Positions 1-5,060 of a stretch of DNA of 5,060 nucleotides are shown in pieces. The stretch comes from JAJYTL01 sp046705265 (GTDB lineage: Bacteria; Pseudomonadota; Alphaproteobacteria; Ferrovibrionales; Ferrovibrionaceae). Numbering within the stretch: position 1 is the stretch's first letter; each line of letters begins with the position of its first letter. Position numbers and translations under genes: made by a program. The notes beneath the pieces were generated by a model. The model worked only from the letters and a program-made list of their open reading frames with translations. It was not told where the DNA came from and made no database searches. The DNA is taken from assembly GCA_046705265.1 (NCBI GenBank), contig JBJKQL010000084.1:1-5060 (forward strand). Direction: 5' to 3'.

Positions 1-2
1 CG

Positions 3-41
3 TCGCGCCGCGGCCGCTCGCTGATCCCGGTCCTCGAATAA
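3..41 (+). CDS. Possible C-terminal tail of an upstream gene (partial)
   Basis: An open frame enters from the left edge and ends at a TAA at 39-41. It reads SRRGRSLIPVLE, and its codons mostly end in G or C, as expected for a real gene in a GC-rich genome. The string resembles the 'G-x-SL-x-PVL' segment near the end of HxlR-type winged-helix regulators, but that family normally continues with further residues after it, so the stop would make this copy short. Twelve residues are too few to prove coding or family; this is a tentative call. Confidence 0.2.
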   Translation, partial: SRRGRSLIPVLE

Positions 42-189
42 TGCGGCCGCGTCGCCACCCTCAACTACGCCACCCCTCCATCACCGATCGTGAAAACCGC
101 TCCATCAAATACCGTGACCGCGCTCACATGATCCGGCCTTTGCGGTTCTCGCGGGCAAGCTGACGGCGGGGCGTCGGGACTGTGCGCCG

Positions 190-1233
190 GTGGCGGGGAA
201 GAGCACGCTGAACCGGCTTGAGCACAGGCCGAAGCGGTATGCCGGGAAGTATCACAAGATCGACGTCGACGAAGGGCGGGTCGAGGACCTTCTGGTCGAT
301 CTCTTTCTCGAAGCCCATGAGCGTGCGCCGCGCGAGATCGTGCTGGATCTGGATGCGACCGACATCCCGCTGCACGGCCATCAGGAAGGCCGGTTCTTCC
401 ACGGCTATTACGACCAGTATTGCTATCTTCCGCTCTATGTGTTTTGCGGCCGTCACTTGTTGCTGGCGAGACTGCGGCGCTCCAACATTGATGGCAGCGC
501 CGGCGCCCTGGAGGCGATCGGGCGCATCGTCAGACAGATCCGCCGGCGCTGGCCTCGGGTGCACATTATTCTGCGCGCGGATTCGGGCTTTGCCCGCGAG
601 GCGCTGATGGCCTGGTGCGAGGCCAACGCCGTTGATTATGTCTTTGGCTTGGCGCGTAATTCGCGGCTCGAAGAGATTCTGGCCGAACCCCTTGCCGAAG
701 CGGGACGCCAGTGTGCCGTCTTAGGGAAGCCGGTGCGGCTGTTCCGCGACTTCCGCTACCGGACGATCGACAGCTGGAGCCGCGAGCGCCGGGTCGTCGG
801 CAAGGCCGAGCACACCCTGCAAGGCGCCAATCCGCGCTTCATCGTCACCTCATTGGGCAAGGGCCGGTTCGCAGCGCGGAGACTATATGAGGTTCTCTAC
901 TGCGCTCGCGGCGAGGCCGAGAACCGCATCGGCGAGCAGTTCGAGCTTTTCGCCGACCGGGCCTCCTCGGCCACCATGGCGGCCAACCAGCTCCGCCTGT
1001 GGTTCTCGGCCATGGCCTATGTGCTCCTCGACACCTTGCGCCGCGTCGGCCTGCGCCACACCCAGTTCGCCGACGCCGCCGTCGCCACCATTCGGCTTAA
1101 GCTCTTGAAGCTTGGCGCTCAGGTGCGAGCCAGCGTTCGCCGCATCGTCTTCGCCCTCGCCTCGGGCTGCCCGAACAAGGCCGAGTTCGAACTCGCCTAT
1201 CTCTATCTCCGCCAAGCCTTCAGTTCCGGCTGA
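190..1233 (+). CDS. IS1380-family DDE transposase, N-terminally truncated
   Basis: This is a DDE transposase of the IS1380 group (347 residues from the GTG at 190), which would cut and join the ends of its own insertion sequence. The RNase H-like core is visible: LDLDATD at residues 52-58 (first Asp, probably D55), the family-typical block HGHQEGRFFHGYYDQY just after it, LRADSGF at 128-134 (second Asp, D131), and GEAENRI at 241-247 (Glu, E244). The C-terminal region with LWFSAMAYVLLDTLR and VRASVRRI is intact. Full-length relatives have about 430-460 residues. In-frame family similarity extends upstream of the GTG to about 121, then meets stops at 115-117 and 88-90, so the N-terminal DNA-binding part is lost. 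The GTG start has no clear Shine-Dalgarno and is only a convenience start. The gene is probably non-functional. Confidence 0.85.
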   Translation: MAGKSTLNRLEHRPKRYAGKYHKIDVDEGRVEDLLVDLFLEAHERAPREIVLDLDATDIPLHGHQEGRFFHGYYDQYCYLPLYVFCGRHLLLARLRRSNIDGSAGALEAIGRIVRQIRRRWPRVHIILRADSGFAREALMAWCEANAVDYVFGLARNSRLEEILAEPLAEAGRQCAVLGKPVRLFRDFRYRTIDSWSRERRVVGKAEHTLQGANPRFIVTSLGKGRFAARRLYEVLYCARGEAENRIGEQFELFADRASSATMAANQLRLWFSAMAYVLLDTLRRVGLRHTQFADAAVATIRLKLLKLGAQVRASVRRIVFALASGCPNKAEFELAYLYLRQAFSSG

Positions 1234-1455
1234 ATATCGTCTCGCGGCAAAGCCGGAGACCGCTGTGCTGAGCCTTGAGGCGTGTCCTCTATGACTCGCA
1301 TGCCGAGAGGAACCGCGTCCGCGGACTCGCCTCTGGCGAAGCAAGACATCCGGCCTTCAATGCACGGCGCTCTCGCCGCTTCCTGGCGCGAAAGCCGGCC
1401 CGATCGGCCTCATTCCGTCGCGTAAATTGCTCGGGTGTGAGAAATGCAGGTTAGG
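1234..1455. other. Noncoding 3' part of the IS element
   Basis: This GC-rich stretch of about 220 bases between the transposase stop and the inferred right end has no convincing reading frame. Short frames here on either strand are shadows without family resemblance. I see no terminator-like hairpin with a T-run. Confidence 0.5.
1439..1455 (+). repeat. Putative right terminal inverted repeat (IRR) of the IS1380 element
   Basis: The sequence GAGAAATGCAGGTTAGG, read inward from the right end, begins CCTAACCTGCATTTC. IS1380-family ends commonly begin with CC(T). The matching left repeat is not in the window because the left end of the element is missing, so the boundary rests on this recall and on the distance from the transposase stop. 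Confidence 0.4.
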
Positions 1456-1678
1456 TGGTCAGCGCCACCCGGGTTCCAGACCGCCAGCATTCTTGATATC
1501 CTTGAAGGAGGAGCCGAAAGTCGTAGCGTCCGATCGGGGCGGCGTACCCCGCGGGCCCCTCCGCCTCGAGCCAGAGGTGCCCGTGAAAATCCGCACCTCA
1601 CGGGAAAACCATTCCCGCAAGGGCGCTTCCTGCTTGGAACACGCCCCGCCTGGAGAACCCGCGGGCGGTCTCCGTCAA
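1451..1678 (-). pseudogene. Possible broken reading frame with an internal stop
   Basis: On the minus strand a frame runs from a TTG at 1678 to a TAA at 1451-1453, interrupted by one TGA at 1598-1600. It reads in part TARGFSRRGVFQAGSALAG before the stop and DFHGHLWLEAEGPAGYAAP after it. Codons before about 1510 favour G or C at the third position, and the amino-acid mix looks protein-like. I do not recognise a family. A competing minus-strand frame (1410-1682) is open but arginine- and proline-rich, as expected of a shadow. The stretch coincides with a dense hairpin cluster, so it may not be coding at all. It also overlaps the inferred IS right end by about five bases. Confidence 0.2.
1536..1673. 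ncRNA. Hairpin-dense region, candidate structured RNA or palindromic repeat
   Basis: Successive inverted repeats nearly tile this stretch. They are GGGGC/GCCCC (1536-1540/1555-1559), GAGGTGC/GCACCTC (1574-1580/1593-1599) and CGGGAA/TTCCCG (1601-1606/1612-1617). A two-part stem follows, GGGCG/CGCCC plus TTCC/GGAA (1621-1646). The last is GGAGA/TCTCC enclosing CCG/CGG (1652-1673). In addition CCCGTGA (1580-1586) pairs with TCACGGG (1598-1604). It interleaves with the second stem and gives a pseudoknot-like order A-B-A'-B'. The strand is unknown. No known riboswitch or ribozyme consensus was recognised. In GC-rich DNA some of this arises by chance, so the RNA call is tentative. Confidence 0.25.
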
Positions 1679-1790
1679 GCATGCCGATTTACCGCGGATT
1701 TCTATCTCTATTCTTATAATTTTTGTGAATTTAAATGACGGAATTTGGCGCCCGGCTGCGTTCGCCGCTCCATCCGCGGCGACAAGCGTG

Positions 1791-1805
1791 GCGACCCAGG
1801 GTCGC
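1791..1805. repeat. 15-base palindrome GCGACCC-A-GGGTCGC
   Basis: Two perfect 7-base arms are separated by a single A. The short centre makes it a duplex-DNA palindrome, such as a dimer binding site, rather than an RNA hairpin. No adjacent promoter or gene start was identified, so no role is assigned. Confidence 0.35.
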
Positions 1806-2027
1806 TATTCCGGCTGGAGCGGGGCAGAGAAACAGAATCCGGGGCCGCGAGCTTGGGTATTTGTCCGCGTTACCGTTTCGGCGAAATGGGATCAGGCCTC
1901 GGAGTCAGAACACTGGGACCTAGCATTCGCTCAGCGGACGACGATTCATAAGATTTATTGCAGGACCGACACACATGCTCGGGGATACCGCGGCGTCGCC
2001 TGTATTTCTCTCTCGCAGCTCTCCCTT

Positions 2028-2441
2028 TTAGATTGCCTGCACTGCTGCGGGTAAATCGTCGGTCCAATCGTACGCGAGCGAGTTATAGAGCGACCGCCAT
2101 CCAAAGCGGTTCCAGTAAAGATAGCGGACGAACCGGCACCTGCCGCCCCGGTAGAGCGTACCCCAGAAATGGATATACAGGCCCTTCCAGCTTTCCGGGA
2201 TGCAATTTGTGTTGGCAAGCAAGTAGTCAAGGACATTTGCGTTGAGAACGGGCTTGTCGCGGAGCCTTTGCCACACTTTCTGACCTGTAAGCCGCTGACA
2301 GTTCCCCTGGCCCTCGACGAGCAAGAGCCGCGTTGATCCCGGGTCCCACAGAAGGGGACCACATTTTCTGTGAGCCGCCACTCTCAAGTGCAGGGGCACA
2401 AACGGCTTCTGGTTGCAATCAATGACAGGGTGATGATTCAT
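2028..2441 (-). CDS. Uncharacterised small protein (137 aa)
   Basis: The function is unknown. The 137-residue product is soluble-looking, with no signal peptide or membrane helix, and rich in aromatic residues (W and Y) in its C-terminal half. Visible blocks are VIDCNQKPFVP near the N-terminus, GQKVWQRLRDKPVLNANVLD in the middle, and then IPESWKGLYIHFWGTLYR and VRYLYWN. From memory, these match a group of bacterial hypothetical proteins with the pattern 'KPVLNANVLDYLL...IPExWKG...FFWGTIYR...VRxLYW', which argues that the frame is real. The start at 2441 was chosen because AGGAGG lies five bases upstream and the family-like region begins right after it. A longer form from an ATG at 2546 (172 aa) also has an AGGA-type site, but its extra N-terminus looks like random sequence. 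The gene stands alone: the next minus-strand gene upstream ends about 540 bases away. Confidence 0.65.
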   Translation of the reverse strand: MNHHPVIDCNQKPFVPLHLRVAAHRKCGPLLWDPGSTRLLLVEGQGNCQRLTGQKVWQRLRDKPVLNANVLDYLLANTNCIPESWKGLYIHFWGTLYRGGRCRFVRYLYWNRFGWRSLYNSLAYDWTDDLPAAVQAI

Positions 2442-2455
2442 GACCCCCTCCTCAC
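2442..2455 (-). promoter_or_regulatory. Strong Shine-Dalgarno deciding the start of the small gene
   Basis: On the minus strand the sequence GAGGAGG is followed by GGGTC and then the ATG at 2441. This is a near-perfect ribosome-binding site at normal spacing. It is the main reason for preferring the 137-residue form over the longer one starting at 2546. Confidence 0.6.
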
Positions 2456-2602
2456 CGGCTAGAATTGGCGACGCGTCCCTTTTCATGGCTGGGATATCGA
2501 CGCGGCTTTTTGGAGTCTCCGTTGAGAAATCACCAAGAATGATCATGATCTTCCTTTCGAAGATTTACAGTTATCTTATGCCGCCGGACATCAACCCCCT
2601 TA

Positions 2603-2645
2603 TTGTCTTATTTGCGACAAATAAAATCTTCGCGCAGACTTGCGC
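2603..2645. promoter_or_regulatory. Cluster of short palindromes in the AT-rich leader, possible operator
   Basis: TTATTTG (2608-2614) and CAAATAA (2618-2624) are perfect 7-base arms around CGA. Overlapping them, TTGTC (2603-2607) and GACAA (2616-2620) form a second inverted repeat. GCGCA (2632-2636) and TGCGC (2641-2645) form a third. They lie about 160-200 bases upstream of the small gene's start, in the likely promoter region. A repressor-binding role is a guess from position and symmetry only. Confidence 0.3.
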
Positions 2646-2790
2646 AAATAGGCAGTAATGGACCACGCTAAAAATAATTTAATTGCTTATTGAAACGGCA
2701 GCGCGTCTCGTGACCGACCCTGTCCGAAAAATGCGGTTCGCATGGCGGCCAAGCTTTAGGATTGGGGCCAATTTCTTAACAATTCGTGAA

Positions 2791-2822
2791 CGCGCTGTAG
2801 CGCGGGGCCGGAGATGGTCCGG
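2791..2822. repeat. Two adjacent inverted repeats downstream of the cyclase gene
   Basis: CGCGCT-GT-AGCGCG (2791-2804) is followed almost directly by CCGGA-GATGG-TCCGG (2808-2822). They lie about 160-190 bases beyond the cyclase stop on its transcribed strand. They could act in transcript ending or stability, but no T-run follows on the minus strand, so they are not called a Rho-independent terminator. Confidence 0.3.
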
Positions 2823-2984
2823 TCGGCACTCGCTGACGACGATGGGTTGGAGTTTAATCCAAAAAATTCGGTGTTTCTGGGGCCAATTACGTTACGCGCT
2901 TCGGACTCCGAACGAATTGATATCATCACGGAAGGGAAATCGCGGTCAGGGAGGGAGAGAAGATCCAAGTTGATTCACCCCCGT

Positions 2985-4265
2985 TCAAGACCTCAATAAT
3001 CTGAGCGACGCTTTCGTTTCGCTTGGCGGCGTTGTGGATTCGTCTGTCTCATGCGGGCCGAGCAGGTCGTAGACGACCGTGTTGGGATACCCCTTGACGT
3101 TGATTTCGCCCCGCTTTTCTAGACGATACCGGCGACAGAGACGCCAATATGTTGCCTCGGTAACCTGGATATGGCCGCGCTCTCCTCCGCTTTCCATACG
3201 GCTGGCCAAATTCACCGTATCGCCCCAGAGATCGTAGGCGTACTTCCGCCGACCAATAACGCCTGAAATTACCGGCCCGGTGCTGATGCCGATCCGGATT
3301 TCGAGCGGAAGGCCTGACGCGTCGGCCTGTGAGCGGACGATCCGGATCATATCGAGTGCAAAATCCGCAACTCCTTCCACGCGGCATCCGGTTTCGCCCA
3401 ATATTCCCGAGGCCGCCATGTAGCAGTCGCCGATCGTTTTGATTTTTTCGACGCCATGCTGTGACGCCGCCTCGTCGAACTGCGAAAAGAGGTCATTCAG
3501 AAGCTCGACCAGGTGGCTTGGCGATAGCCGGTGACTGAGCCCCGAAAACCCTACGAGATCAGCGAACAGCACGGTCGCCTCGGCGTGGCTATCGGCGATG
3601 AGAGTTTCGCCGCGCTCAAGGCGGTCGGCTATGAGTTGGGGGAGCATGTTCGCGAGGAGCTCATGAAGGCGCTGATTGGTGTTGTAAAGCCTGATTTGTG
3701 CTGCTACGGCTGAAGCGCGATAGTAATAGACCGTCGCGAAGGCGAACAAGCACACCATGGCCAGAGTGAACGCGCGGGCAATTTCAAGATCCTGCGGGGA
3801 CATGGTGTAGACGGGCCCTCTGTAAATCAGATAGGCCTGCGACGCAATGACAGTCACCACAAACCAGGCAAGAACGGCCAAAAGCTGCCGCCACTCGGAT
3901 CGGGAAAAGATCATGATCGGCGCAAACGCGTAGGCAACGGCATAAATGTAGAGTCCGGATTGATTCCCCAAGCAGATGTTAGCCACCAGAAAGTGGATGC
4001 CTCCCACACCTGCCATAACGTAGCGGGCGGCTGTGTGAAATTGTGCACCGTTCAGGAGGAAGGCAATTAGATAACAAAGGAGGAAGAGAACGTTGATGAC
4101 CGCGAGAATTGTAGAAACCATCAACGCAGAGGCAATCACCGTGAGTGCCGTGATGACGCACATCGTACCCAAAACAACGTTTAAGGATCGCACCGTCGAA
4201 ACCCGGGCGGCGCGCATACCTTCGCGGGTGCCAAAGTCAATAAGTGCGCTGAGGCCTCTCCCCAT
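2985..4265 (-). CDS. Membrane-bound class III adenylate cyclase
   Basis: This gene makes cAMP from ATP on the cytoplasmic side of the inner membrane (426 aa). Residues 28-181 hold six predicted membrane helices (about 28-49, 52-72, 79-98, 104-120, 126-146 and 162-181). A linker helix with NTNQRLHELLANMLPQ (195-210) leads into the cyclase domain (about 228-400). All canonical catalytic residues are present: metal-binding D236 (FADLVGF) and D280 (TIGDCYM), adenine-selecting K276 and D345 (YDLWGD), and transition-state N352 and R356 (NLASRM). The K/D pair points to ATP, not GTP. One catalytic domain means it should work as a homodimer. The membrane part has no recognised ligand motif, so its signal is unknown. 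The ATG at 4265 follows GGAG with eight bases of spacing. The gene has long intergenic gaps on both sides and is probably transcribed alone. The polar, Ser/Thr-rich tail (about 404-426) lies outside the domain. Confidence 0.93.
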   Translation of the reverse strand: MGRGLSALIDFGTREGMRAARVSTVRSLNVVLGTMCVITALTVIASALMVSTILAVINVLFLLCYLIAFLLNGAQFHTAARYVMAGVGGIHFLVANICLGNQSGLYIYAVAYAFAPIMIFSRSEWRQLLAVLAWFVVTVIASQAYLIYRGPVYTMSPQDLEIARAFTLAMVCLFAFATVYYYRASAVAAQIRLYNTNQRLHELLANMLPQLIADRLERGETLIADSHAEATVLFADLVGFSGLSHRLSPSHLVELLNDLFSQFDEAASQHGVEKIKTIGDCYMAASGILGETGCRVEGVADFALDMIRIVRSQADASGLPLEIRIGISTGPVISGVIGRRKYAYDLWGDTVNLASRMESGGERGHIQVTEATYWRLCRRYRLEKRGEINVKGYPNTVVYDLLGPHETDESTTPPSETKASLRLLRS

Positions 4266-4273
4266 CGGCTCTT

Positions 4274-4293
4274 CTCCGCGAAGTTTTTCGGAG
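4274..4293 (-). promoter_or_regulatory. Possible hairpin covering the cyclase ribosome-binding site
   Basis: On the cyclase mRNA, CUCCG pairs with CGGAG across a ten-base loop (plus-strand arms 4274-4278 and 4289-4293). The second arm contains the GGAG that serves as the Shine-Dalgarno eight bases before the ATG. Folding would hide the ribosome-binding site and lower translation. The stem is only five pairs, so regulation is speculative. Confidence 0.25.
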
Positions 4294-4426
4294 CACGACT
4301 ACCATTAACGGGGTCGTATACACGCACTCTCAGTGGGCTGACTACTCACTGCACGCGGTATAAGGCAGGCGCTATCTTGATACGGAGAGGAAGTCCCCCA
4401 CTCGGTGAACCAAGATGCCGTCAAAG

Positions 4427-4447
4427 CGTGCCGCGGTCAACGGCACG
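4427..4447. repeat. Inverted repeat CGTGCCG/CGGCACG
   Basis: Perfect 7-base arms (4427-4433 and 4441-4447) flank a seven-base loop. On the minus strand it lies about 130-150 bases past the sulfotransferase stop and is followed by CTTTG rather than a real T-run. It is at best a weak terminator candidate for that gene. On the plus strand a seven-T run starts about 18 bases after it. Confidence 0.3.
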
Positions 4448-4575
4448 TTCATCGTGATAGTGTCGGTTTTTTTGAGGTGACGTCAAGAAATGCCGGGAAC
4501 GTTTCCGTTGCCCCTCGGCTGCGGCTCCCTGGTTTCATTTGCGCGGCAACTGGGGCTTTGGTGAGCAGCATATCG

Positions 4576-5060
4576 CTATACGACACGGACGCCGCGGAGA
4601 TTTAGCTTTGGATCGGTCCAGAAGGAATCCGCCTCGTGGTGCCGAAAGATATCGGGGGGCAGGATCGTCTGGCGCTCCTCATAGCGCACCTTGCTCGACA
4701 CGCGATGCAGGCCTGGCGTGCCGAGCCGGGCATCAAATTCCTCCTCGGCATAGTCCACGTGATCGAAATCATGGGCGAAGGGTTTTTCGCCGATAAAGTC
4801 GTAGACGACCGCCATCGCCATTGCCGGGGAACGGGTCAATGTTTCGTAGGTGAGGACAAGGAGTCGGTCGGTCTGTTCGCCGTAGTAGGCCTCTTTGAGG
4901 GCATTCCACGCGAAGCTCACCATTCCACCTGGGCCGCCTAATCCCTCGATCCGGCTATAAACGGTCCCGCCTGGGTCGAAATTGAAGATCCGCGACATCT
5001 CGAACTTGTTACGGCGGACGAGACGCTCGATGCTGTCGAGTATCCAGGGTACGTGGCGCA
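4576..5060 (-). CDS. Sulfotransferase family protein (C-terminal part, N-terminus beyond the window)
   Basis: The gene should move a sulfuryl group from PAPS to an acceptor that cannot be predicted here. The visible 160 residues start at the right edge with RHVPWILDSIERLVRRN. The R-x7-S pattern in this string (Arg codon at 5056-5058, Ser at 5032-5034) matches the 3'-phosphate-binding motif of PAPS-dependent enzymes. The FDPGGTVYSRIEG block and LLVLTYETLTRSPAMAMAVV follow, the latter typical of the region after the core, where bacterial members carry 'Y-E-x-L-x-x-x-P'. The tail VDYAEEEFDARLGTPGLHRV and ILPPDIF is also characteristic of a bacterial subgroup I recall. The P-loop-like 5'-phosphosulfate-binding motif lies outside the window. 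The stop is a TAG at 4576-4578. No membrane helix is visible, so it is probably cytoplasmic. Any cotranscription with genes to the right cannot be judged. Confidence 0.85.
   Translation of the reverse strand, partial: RHVPWILDSIERLVRRNKFEMSRIFNFDPGGTVYSRIEGLGGPGGMVSFAWNALKEAYYGEQTDRLLVLTYETLTRSPAMAMAVVYDFIGEKPFAHDFDHVDYAEEEFDARLGTPGLHRVSSKVRYEERQTILPPDIFRHHEADSFWTDPKLNLRGVRVV

Larger units (their letters stand above)
118..1455 (+). mobile_element. IS1380-family insertion sequence, left end truncated
   Basis: The element is recognised from its transposase (190-1233) and from a plausible right end. Homology to IS1380 transposases seems to begin just after an in-frame TGA at 115-117, where the frame reads RSHDPAFAVLAGKL, a segment that lies well inside full-length family members. 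Roughly the first 70-80 residues and the left terminal repeat are therefore missing. About 220 noncoding bases follow the transposase stop and end in GAGAAATGCAGGTTAGG at 1439-1455. Its reverse complement starts with CCT, as do ends I recall for this family. The right boundary is inferred, because no left repeat or target duplication is available for comparison. A one-ended element cannot transpose by itself. Confidence 0.65.
1456..2027. other. 572-base stretch without a convincing gene
   Basis: No frame here has both a ribosome-binding site and protein-like composition. The left part (1536-1673) is GC-rich and dense in hairpins. An AT-rich patch at 1700-1735 contains TATAAT at 1715-1720, but no matching -35 box is seen. 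A 15-base palindrome lies at 1791-1805. The rest, up to the stop of the small minus-strand gene, shows no clear terminator. Confidence 0.6.
2442..2984. other. 543-base intergenic region between two minus-strand genes
   Basis: There is no supported gene here; the frames on both strands lack protein-like composition. The part next to the small gene (about 2560-2700) is AT-rich compared with its surroundings and probably carries that gene's promoter and leader, although no clear -35/-10 pair could be fixed. The part next to the cyclase stop contains several short inverted repeats (2791-2822, 2847-2862 and 2900-2912), none followed by a T-run on the minus strand, so no confident terminator is called. 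Confidence 0.55.
4266..4575. other. 310-base gap upstream of the cyclase gene
   Basis: This gap lies between the stop of the sulfotransferase and the start of the cyclase, both on the minus strand, so it should carry the cyclase promoter and the end of the sulfotransferase transcript. No good -35/-10 pair was found; TATACG near 4317-4322 on the minus strand is a weak -10 candidate. A 21-codon plus-strand frame at 4415-4480 lacks a properly spaced ribosome-binding site and is not called. Confidence 0.5.

Noticed and set aside
2..163. Open plus-strand frame running from the left edge, rich in Arg and Pro, considered as the end of a second transposase
   Set aside because: The phrase NRSIKYRDRAHM only loosely recalls the C-terminal region of IS5-type transposases, and the expected following motif is absent. 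The frame also runs into the IS1380 gene out of phase.
1410..1682. 90-residue minus-strand frame starting MLDGDRPRVLQAG
   Set aside because: It is arginine-, proline- and glycine-rich, as shadow frames in GC-rich DNA tend to be, and it runs across the inferred IS right end. A different minus-strand frame over the same bases looks more protein-like.
1715..1720. Perfect TATAAT box on the plus strand
   Set aside because: No TTGACA-like -35 element is found 16-18 bases upstream and no credible gene lies downstream. The surrounding patch is simply AT-rich.
1725..2067. Several short plus- and minus-strand frames of 60-110 codons in the middle gap
   Set aside because: They overlap one another in different frames, lack ribosome-binding sites and show no recognisable motif.
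2847..2862. TTGGA/TCCAA inverted repeat next to an A-run, considered as a terminator
   Set aside because: On the cyclase strand the T-run precedes the stem instead of following it, and on the plus strand there is no upstream gene to terminate.
4415..4480. 21-codon plus-strand frame (MPSKRAAVNGTFIVIVSVFLR) resembling a small membrane peptide
   Set aside because: The only purine-rich site is about 25 bases upstream, too far to act as a Shine-Dalgarno, and the frame overlaps a 7-bp inverted repeat. There is no family support.
2985..5060. A cyclase-sulfotransferase operon or signalling system
   Set aside because: The genes share a strand but are 310 bases apart, with no shared motif or known functional link between cAMP production and this type of sulfotransferase.

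Overview
The window looks like a low-density, accessory stretch of a GC-rich proteobacterial genome, most likely an alphaproteobacterium. The reasons are the codon use, the IS1380-type transposase, and the style of the membrane adenylate cyclase and sulfotransferase. This assignment is inference, because no rRNA, tRNA or housekeeping gene is present. Only four protein-coding regions are supported. They are separated by long intergenic gaps of 310 to 570 bases.

Left end (1-1455): the first 40 bases may hold the last 12 codons of a gene entering from the left. From about 118 to about 1455 lies a 5'-truncated IS1380-family insertion sequence. It keeps most of the transposase, including the DDE core, and a plausible right terminal repeat, but the N-terminal coding part and the left end are missing.

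Middle (1456-2984): a 570-base stretch without a convincing gene contains an unusually dense run of hairpins at 1536-1673, including two interleaved 7-bp inverted repeats that could form a pseudoknot. Next, on the minus strand, is a small uncharacterised protein gene (2028-2441) with a strong Shine-Dalgarno. It is preceded by an AT-rich leader with short palindromes.

Right part (2985-5060): a complete membrane-bound class III adenylate cyclase (six predicted membrane helices plus a catalytic domain with all key residues) is on the minus strand. A 310-base gap separates it from the C-terminal part of a PAPS-dependent sulfotransferase, also on the minus strand and running off the right edge.

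The three minus-strand genes are far apart and do not look like one operon. The cyclase would make cAMP at the membrane, and the sulfotransferase would sulfate an unknown acceptor. Nothing in the sequence ties them into one pathway. No CRISPR array, toxin-antitoxin pair, phage gene or defence system was seen. The most unusual items are the hairpin cluster and the uncharacterised small protein.
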